Shown here piece after piece: positions 5,402-9,598 of a stretch of 9,598 nucleotides of DNA. The position numbers and the translations under genes were made by a program. The notes beneath the pieces are model-generated. The model worked only from the letters and a program-made list of their open reading frames with translations. It made no database searches and had not been told where the DNA came from. The DNA is from Candidatus Collierbacteria bacterium (lineage in GTDB: Bacteria; Patescibacteriota; Microgenomatia; UBA1400; MFAQ01), in the NCBI GenBank assembly GCA_023245265.1, contig JAHFKQ010000027.1, positions 1 to 9,598 on the forward strand. The letters are read 5' to 3'. Every line of letters begins with the position of its first letter. The stretch's first letter is position 1.

Positions 5402-5430
5402 ATTTTACCTCAACTGAACCGGAAAGTCAA
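5402..5430 (-). promoter_or_regulatory. promoter of the 5027-5350 gene
   Basis: Minus strand TTGACT (5430-5425), 17-bp spacer, TAAAAT (5407-5402); start near 5395, leader about 45 bases with an AGGAG ribosome binding site. It lies in the 105-bp gap after mreB. No strong terminator for mreB is seen before it (only a weak GCC/GGC palindrome), so mreB transcripts may also read into the gene. Confidence 0.8.
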
Positions 5431-5455
5431 CTACTATAAGCCACAATAGGCACGA

Positions 5456-6520
5456 TCACCTCAGGCCTCCGACCACGCGTACCTTCCCCAAAAGCTTGTC
5501 ATCCTCCAAGACTTTGGCACAGCCACGCACCACGGCCTCGAGTGGTGTATCGGTCACCCAGACCGGCATCCCGATCTGCTCGCTTATCAGCTTATCGATG
5601 CCCCGAATCAGTGACCCTCCCCCAGCCATGACCATCCCTTTTTCCAAAATATCGGCCACCAAGTCCGGTGGTGTTTCTTCGATTATGAGAGCAATTTCAC
5701 TGAGGATCTGATTCACAATCGGCATCATCGATTCTCGGATCTCGACACTATCCAGCTTTAAAGATTTTGGTAAGCCATCTTCCAGACTGCGGCCTCTGAC
5801 TACTATTTGTAACGGGTTCCCTTCTTTTTCTCTTTTCTGTGGGTAGGCCGAGCCCACCGCCAGCTTCACTTCTTCAGCCGTACTCTCACCCAATAATAAA
5901 TTGTATTTCAGTCTCACGAAATTTTGGATTGCCTCGGTCAGCTCATCCCCCGCCACTCTTAAACTGCGATTCAATACTAATCCCCCTAGTGAGATCACCC
6001 CGATTTCACTTGTACCTCCACCGATATCACAGATCAGCTGTCCCTCGGCTTTTTCTACCGGCAGACCCGAACCGATTGCGGCCGCCATCGGTTCTTCGAT
6101 GAGGAATACTGCTCTGGCTCCCGCTTCCAAAGCCGCTTCTTGGACCGCCCTTCTCTCGACCTCCGTCACTCCACTGGGAATGCCGATCGCCACTCGCGGA
6201 CGGGGAATTTTAAAACCCAGTCCTTTGTAATATTCATGAACTTCCACAATGTAATGTTTCAACATTGCCTCGGCGGCGTCAAAGTCAGCAATCACGCCAT
6301 CCCTTAAAGGTCTCACCACTTCGATATTGGCCGGATTTTTCCCCAACATTTTTTTGGCTTCTTCACCCATGGCTAAGATTACTTTCGTCTTCATATTTCG
6401 AGCCACCACCGAAGGCTGTCGGATGACCACTCCTTTACCCCGCACATGGACCACCACATTGGCAGTACCCAAATCGATGCCGACATCCAGAGTAGCCAGT
6501 CGCCATAATTTTTCAAACAT
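5456..6520 (-). CDS. mreB: rod-shape-determining actin homologue MreB
   Basis: Cytoplasmic actin-like ATPase whose membrane-bound filaments orient the elongasome. It has 354 residues, slightly longer than the usual 330-350. The N-terminal MFEKLWRLA could serve as a membrane-binding amphipathic segment. The nucleotide-binding motifs are complete: phosphate-1 DLGTAN (16-21), IEEPMAAAIG (141-150), phosphate-2 CDIGGGTSEIGVIS (164-177) and the adenosine motif AGGGSLIRGID (299-309). The ATG at 6520 has no clear Shine-Dalgarno sequence, and -10-like hexamers (TATTAT/TATGAT, 6546-6538) lie 20 or so bases upstream, implying a very short leader. It is divergent from the polysaccharide gene at 6577 and separated from mreC by one unrelated gene. 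Confidence 0.97.
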   Translation of the reverse strand: MFEKLWRLATLDVGIDLGTANVVVHVRGKGVVIRQPSVVARNMKTKVILAMGEEAKKMLGKNPANIEVVRPLRDGVIADFDAAEAMLKHYIVEVHEYYKGLGFKIPRPRVAIGIPSGVTEVERRAVQEAALEAGARAVFLIEEPMAAAIGSGLPVEKAEGQLICDIGGGTSEIGVISLGGLVLNRSLRVAGDELTEAIQNFVRLKYNLLLGESTAEEVKLAVGSAYPQKREKEGNPLQIVVRGRSLEDGLPKSLKLDSVEIRESMMPIVNQILSEIALIIEETPPDLVADILEKGMVMAGGGSLIRGIDKLISEQIGMPVWVTDTPLEAVVRGCAKVLEDDKLLGKVRVVGGLR

Positions 6521-6576
6521 GAGAGATCGTACAAGCTATCATAATATGGCTAAATAATATCAAAGTATAACCATGA
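6521..6576. promoter_or_regulatory. 56-bp divergent intergenic region, mreB / O-antigen ligase-like gene
   Basis: AT-rich gap holding several -10-like hexamers on both strands (minus TATTAT/TATGAT at 6546-6538; plus TATAAC at 6566-6571) but no good -35 on either. It must hold the promoters of both genes unless they reach into each other's coding sequence. The exact promoters cannot be fixed from sequence alone. Confidence 0.3.
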
Positions 6577-8610
6577 ATGCGAGGAGCAAAAGGTATTCTG
6601 GTAAACTATCTCATGTCCCGGAAAGTGAACACCCTTGAGCCAGCCGAAAACCAGTCTTTGAAATTTGTTCAGAACTGTTTTTTCGTTCTTTTTTTTGTGA
6701 CGCCTCTATTACTCTGGCCATTCACTTCCGAAGTTTTTGAGTTTAATAAAATGATCTTCGTCTATGCCATGACCGTTCTCATCGGCGCCGGCTGGGCCAT
6801 CCGTTCTCTTCAAGAAAAAAAGTTTGAGTTTGCCCGCACTCCGCTAGACTTGCCTCTTCTTTTATTTTTTGCTTCTCAAATTGCCTCCACTATTTATAGT
6901 ATTGACCGCCACACCAGTCTCTGGGGCTATTACTCCCGGTTTCACGGTGGTCTGGTCTCGACCTTTTGTTATATTTTCCTCTATTACGCCTTAGTGACTC
7001 ACTTTTCCGGCCAGGCCAAAGCCATTCGAAACTTAATCATCGCCATCATCACTACCGCCGCTTTGACCAGCTTCTACGCCGTTCTCGAAAGACTGGGTAT
7101 CGACAAAAATGTCTGGGTCCAAGATGTCCAAAACCGCGTCTTCTCGACTCTCGGTCAGCCCAACTGGCTCTCCGCTTACCTGATTGCCCTCCTACCACTT
7201 TCCCTCTTTGGTTTTCTTAACACCAAGAATCTTAATTTCAGATTTTTACACCTGACTCTCTCCGGCCTGTTTCTCTTAGCTATTCTATTTACTCGTTCCC
7301 AGTCCGGTATTGGGGCTACCGTCGTCGTCTTACTCCTTTTTGCCGTTATCGCCTCTCTCCAAAAGAAGCAACCCAAAGCCCTCCTGGGTCTAGCTCTTCT
7401 GATTTTTGCCATCCTTCTTTTCAAAGGCCAGGCCATCGGTCGTACTTTACAGTCCTTAAATAAAACCAATCCCTTTTTCTCCGACACCACCACTATCATC
7501 ACCGATGAAAATAAAACCCGCATTGGCGGCACGGACTCCATGGCCATCCGTCGTGTCGTTTGGCAAGGCGCTGTCGAACTAGGCAAAAAATACCCTTTCT
7601 TTGGTACTGGTGTCGAAACCTTTGGCTACTCTTATTACTGGGTTCGTCCCGCAGCCCACAATCTCACTTCGGAATCCGATTTTCTTTACAACAAAGCCCA
7701 CAATGAATACCTGAACTTTCTCGCCACCACCGGCTTTATTGGTCTAGCCACTTATCTTTTTTTGATCGGCTCTATTCTCAAACTTTTCATCAAAACCCGC
7801 GACCAGGAACTTAAGTCTCCCCTGCTTCTCGGTTTTATTTCCATTCTCATTACCAACTATTTTGGTTTTTCCGTCGTCAATGTGGCTCTTTTCTTTTTTC
7901 TCTTTCCGGCCATCTTTATCTCTATCTCTAGCCAATCCAGATTAGTTTCCCAAAAGGTCTCCCTTAATCAATCAGTGGGACTATTTCTGGTCTTGGCTTT
8001 AGCTCTCTGGCTCTTACTCGGAGTCCGTCGGCTTTGGCTCGCCGATCTGGCTTATACCGCCGGCCGGAGCAACATCAGTCAAGACTTGGAAGCCGTCAGA
8101 TTAAATCCTCAAGAGCCACTCTACCTGGCCCAGCTTGGAAATATCCAAGCCCTAATTGCTATTCAAATCATCGAACCTCAAATCAGGGAATTGCCCGCCA
8201 CCACTTCGGCCGAGATCCGTGACAGAGCTGTAGGCATTCTCAATCAGTATCTTCAAGATGCGGTGAGTAATGTCAATAAAGCCGTCTCCATGAATAAATA
8301 TAATCTCAATCTACTGAAGACCAAGGCCCGCACTGAACTATCACTGGCCCAACTCGACCCCAAATACAATCTTGAAGCCATTCAAACCCTGCTCAAAATC
8401 ACCGAGCTCTCCCCGACCGATGCCTCCAACTTTTACAACATCGGTTTACTTTACGCCAGCCAGGCTCAAATTGCCTCAGAATCAAAAGTTCTTGGAGACA
8501 ATACCGACGCCAAGTCTTCTCTGGACTCGGCCAAGCGGGCTTTTGAGCGAGCGATCGAGCTGAAACCCGATTTCGAAGCCGCCAAAGACCGTCTCAAACT
8601 TCTCAAGTAA
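6577..8610 (+). CDS. O-antigen ligase/polymerase-like membrane protein with C-terminal TPR-like region
   Basis: 677 residues with ten or more hydrophobic segments between about residues 30 and 490, followed by a soluble, mostly helical tail. Typical of the Wzy/WaaL-like O-antigen ligase superfamily are the TRSQSG segment near 239-244, the large loop ending in GVETFGYSYY (345-354), and the AHNEYLNFLATTGFIGL segment (374-390) with His375 before the next membrane span. The C-terminal part (about 500-677) contains TPR-like helices such as SAKRAFERAIELKPDFEAAKDRL (651-673). Such proteins join or polymerise lipid-linked glycans at the outer membrane leaflet; which glycan cannot be said. The first ATG (6577) is used here; Met13 (6613) is an alternative, and neither has a clear ribosome binding site. 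No terminator is visible on its strand. Confidence 0.82.
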   Translation: MRGAKGILVNYLMSRKVNTLEPAENQSLKFVQNCFFVLFFVTPLLLWPFTSEVFEFNKMIFVYAMTVLIGAGWAIRSLQEKKFEFARTPLDLPLLLFFASQIASTIYSIDRHTSLWGYYSRFHGGLVSTFCYIFLYYALVTHFSGQAKAIRNLIIAIITTAALTSFYAVLERLGIDKNVWVQDVQNRVFSTLGQPNWLSAYLIALLPLSLFGFLNTKNLNFRFLHLTLSGLFLLAILFTRSQSGIGATVVVLLLFAVIASLQKKQPKALLGLALLIFAILLFKGQAIGRTLQSLNKTNPFFSDTTTIITDENKTRIGGTDSMAIRRVVWQGAVELGKKYPFFGTGVETFGYSYYWVRPAAHNLTSESDFLYNKAHNEYLNFLATTGFIGLATYLFLIGSILKLFIKTRDQELKSPLLLGFISILITNYFGFSVVNVALFFFLFPAIFISISSQSRLVSQKVSLNQSVGLFLVLALALWLLLGVRRLWLADLAYTAGRSNISQDLEAVRLNPQEPLYLAQLGNIQALIAIQIIEPQIRELPATTSAEIRDRAVGILNQYLQDAVSNVNKAVSMNKYNLNLLKTKARTELSLAQLDPKYNLEAIQTLLKITELSPTDASNFYNIGLLYASQAQIASESKVLGDNTDAKSSLDSAKRAFERAIELKPDFEAAKDRLKLLK

Positions 8611-8620
8611 ATTGGACCAC

Positions 8621-8646
8621 AAAAAAGCCCCCTGTTTCCAGGAGGC
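8621..8646 (-). terminator. terminator of the 9467-8681 gene pair
   Basis: Minus strand GCCTCCTG (8646-8639) pairs with CAGGGGGC (8634-8627) around a GAAA tetraloop and is followed by six T (8626-8621). One pair is G-U only on the minus strand (A-C on the plus strand), confirming orientation. It also sits 10 bases past the stop of the convergent 6577-8610 gene. Confidence 0.85.
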
Positions 8647-8680
8647 CATGAGCGACCAAATTATTCCGAAACTATAGTCA

Positions 8681-9073
8681 TTAAATCAAAGTCATGAGCC
8701 AGGCAAGTGGGGTGATCCTGACTACAATCCAAACCATCCACCAAAAGACCAGAAAAAGACCCCACACTCCCCAGGTATTGGCCACCAAAAATGTGACAGT
8801 AAATAGTTCCACGATGCGGGTAACAATCCAAATGTTGACATCCCAATTGTCACTATTTTCTGAGTTTTCCCCTTTTTTTTGCAGTGCCAAGCCGATTAAT
8901 ATCATATCTTCAATGGCAATCAGCGCTAACCAAACCCCAAAAACTACTGCGAGAGGATGTGCCACGAGGCCAATATAAAACCAAAGCCAGCATAGATTGA
9001 CTACCGCACAAAAGGCGTACCAACCAATGATTGAAGTCTTGGACCTTTCAAATTGTTTGAAATGATCAATCAT
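8681..9073 (-). CDS. four-span membrane protein of unknown function (downstream paralog)
   Basis: 130 residues from the ATG at 9073. A longer reading frame starts at 9109, but the 9073 start has AAGGAG (9085-9080) 6 bases upstream and overlaps the preceding gene by only 8 bases (ATGATTGA), typical of coupled genes. Four hydrophobic segments lie near 14-36, 39-64, 80-99 and 101-122, rich in Trp, with a short acidic/polar linker (KKGENSENSDNWD, 66-78). I do not recognise a family. Residues 81-120 align without gaps to residues 73-112 of the upstream protein with 10 of 40 identities (I-W, V, V, V, A, G, W, R-I), which suggests tandem duplication. Confidence 0.78.
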   Translation of the reverse strand: MIDHFKQFERSKTSIIGWYAFCAVVNLCWLWFYIGLVAHPLAVVFGVWLALIAIEDMILIGLALQKKGENSENSDNWDVNIWIVTRIVELFTVTFLVANTWGVWGLFLVFWWMVWIVVRITPLAWLMTLI

Positions 9074-9467
9074 GTCTATCTCCTTCGTTGGAGTCCCAGT
9101 ATCTGACATCCATCACTTTATTCAAGGTATCGATGCGCCACCGCATCCAGCCTAACTGAAAGGCTAAAACCAGGATGGCTATGGCTCCAAAATTAGTAGC
9201 CAGAAACCAAGCTACCATCAATATCACTACCAATTGGACCACGGCCCAAATGGAGTTGACGGCCACTTCGCTAGTGAGCCCCTGACTGGGGACATGATTC
9301 AGCGACCAAGCCAAAACTAAAACATCGGCCACCCCTGAAGCCACAATCATGCCGCCAAACCACCAAACTGTGATGGGGTTAAGAGGTAACATCAACCAAT
9401 AGATTAAGGCAAAGTTCCCGATGGCAAACCATAAGTATCGCAATACCCGTTTAAAAGGTGTATCCAT
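9066..9467 (-). CDS. four-span membrane protein of unknown function (upstream paralog)
   Basis: 133 residues; family not recognised. Hydrophobic segments lie near 9-29, 31-56, 71-92 and 94-110, with an acidic/basic C-terminal tail (DVRYWDSNEGDRHD). The ribosome binding site AAGGAGG sits unusually close to the ATG, with 3 bases between. It is first in a two-gene operon: its stop TGA (9068-9066) lies inside the start region of the next gene. The pair ends at the terminator at 8621-8646. Both proteins share Trp-rich helices and a conserved Asp (D48 here, D56 in the partner) at the same distance from the Ile-Trp pair. Function unknown. Confidence 0.8.
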   Translation of the reverse strand: MDTPFKRVLRYLWFAIGNFALIYWLMLPLNPITVWWFGGMIVASGVADVLVLAWSLNHVPSQGLTSEVAVNSIWAVVQLVVILMVAWFLATNFGAIAILVLAFQLGWMRWRIDTLNKVMDVRYWDSNEGDRHD

Positions 9468-9513
9468 ACGCCTCCTTACTCAGATTCCGATTAAAATGGC
9501 AAAGTACCCCCGA

Positions 9514-9539
9514 ATTCTACCACATTTGTGCTTAATCAA
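9514..9539 (-). promoter_or_regulatory. promoter of the four-span protein operon
   Basis: Minus strand extended -10 TGGTAGAAT (9522-9514); start near 9507, leader about 40 bases. TTGATT (9539-9534) lies 14 bp upstream of the -10, shorter than ideal, so the extended -10 may carry most of the strength. The octamer AGCCTATA, also seen upstream of both ncRNA promoters, lies at 9551-9544. Confidence 0.5.
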
Positions 9540-9561
9540 TTTATATAGGCTTCTAACAGTG

Positions 9562-9570
9562 TGCTAAAAT
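9562..9570 (+). promoter_or_regulatory. extended -10 promoter for the gene starting at 9579
   Basis: Plus strand TGCTAAAAT: a TG-n extended -10 with TAAAAT at 9565-9570. The start would fall near 9577, only a couple of bases before the ATG at 9579, so the mRNA would be almost leaderless. No -35 is convincing. Confidence 0.45.
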
Positions 9571-9578
9571 ATAGACTA

Positions 9579-9598
9579 ATGAAAATTCTGGTTACACC
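9579..9598 (+). CDS. start of a plus-strand gene (cut by the right edge)
   Basis: Only six codons are present, ATG to ACA, reading MKILVT, a common opening for Rossmann-fold proteins (nucleotide-sugar enzymes, dehydrogenases, some glycosyltransferases). The next two bases are CC, giving Pro, so the GG of an MKILVTGG epimerase start is excluded. No further call is possible. The extended -10 element 8 bases upstream supports a real start. Confidence 0.4.

Noticed and set aside
6573..6638. 21-codon upstream reading frame (ATGAATGCG...) overlapping the start of the O-antigen ligase-like gene
   Set aside because: No ribosome binding site and no peptide pattern; an overlapping out-of-frame ATG four bases upstream is likely chance, although it could affect start choice.
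7176..7586. 136-residue minus-strand reading frame inside the 6577-8610 gene
   Set aside because: It is an Arg/Lys-rich shadow of the pyrimidine-rich membrane-protein coding sequence on the other strand.
9073..9109. Earlier ATG (9109) for the downstream four-span protein
   Set aside because: It would overlap the upstream gene by 44 bases and lacks a ribosome binding site, while the ATG at 9073 has AAGGAG 6 bases upstream and a standard 8-base overlap.
1..9598. CRISPR arrays, tRNA genes, insertion sequences
   Set aside because: No regularly spaced direct repeats, no tRNA T-loop/anticodon pattern and no transposase motifs or terminal repeats were seen on either strand.

Overview
The window looks like a stretch of a small-genome bacterial chromosome of roughly 45-50% GC (estimated by eye), and I would place it tentatively in the Candidate Phyla Radiation (Patescibacteria, perhaps Microgenomates). 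The reasons are compact proteins (a 512-residue PBP2, a 140-residue MreD), an O-antigen-ligase-like protein with a TPR tail, and mRNAs that often start very close to the start codon. TGA ends mreB and the 9066-9467 gene and is not read inside the genes here, so the UGA=Gly code of Gracilibacteria is not supported. The taxonomic call is inference.

Layout. 1-1279 (minus): N-terminal 426 codons of DNA topoisomerase I (topA), with its promoter at about 1378-1405. 1280-2251: about 970 bases with no credible protein gene. This interval reads as two tandem minus-strand transcription units, each with a near-perfect sigma70 promoter (TTGACA-17-TATAAT and TTGACA-17-TATATT), a body full of strong hairpins, and a terminator-like hairpin. 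I interpret them as two structured non-coding RNAs of about 297 and 421 nt. I do not recognise either family: the RNase P, tmRNA, SRP and 6S hallmarks I looked for are absent.

2252-6520: a rearranged cell-elongation locus. PBP2 (mrdA) and mreD are on the minus strand and overlap as TAATG. mreC is inverted on the plus strand, and its probable ATG lies 3 bp from the mreD ATG. A small single-membrane-span protein of unknown function (5027-5350) sits between mreC and mreB with its own promoter, ribosome binding site and terminator. mreB (5456-6520) is on the minus strand. MreB filaments, MreC, MreD and the PBP2 transpeptidase would act together in side-wall peptidoglycan synthesis; the RodA glycosyltransferase is not in the window.

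6577-8610 (plus): a large polytopic O-antigen ligase/polymerase-like protein with a C-terminal TPR-like region, consistent with cell-envelope polysaccharide work. 8681-9467 (minus): two coupled genes for four-span membrane proteins that look like diverged tandem paralogs. At the right edge a new plus-strand gene starts at 9579.

The best candidate for something undescribed is the pair of structured RNAs and their shared promoter architecture between topA and mrdA.
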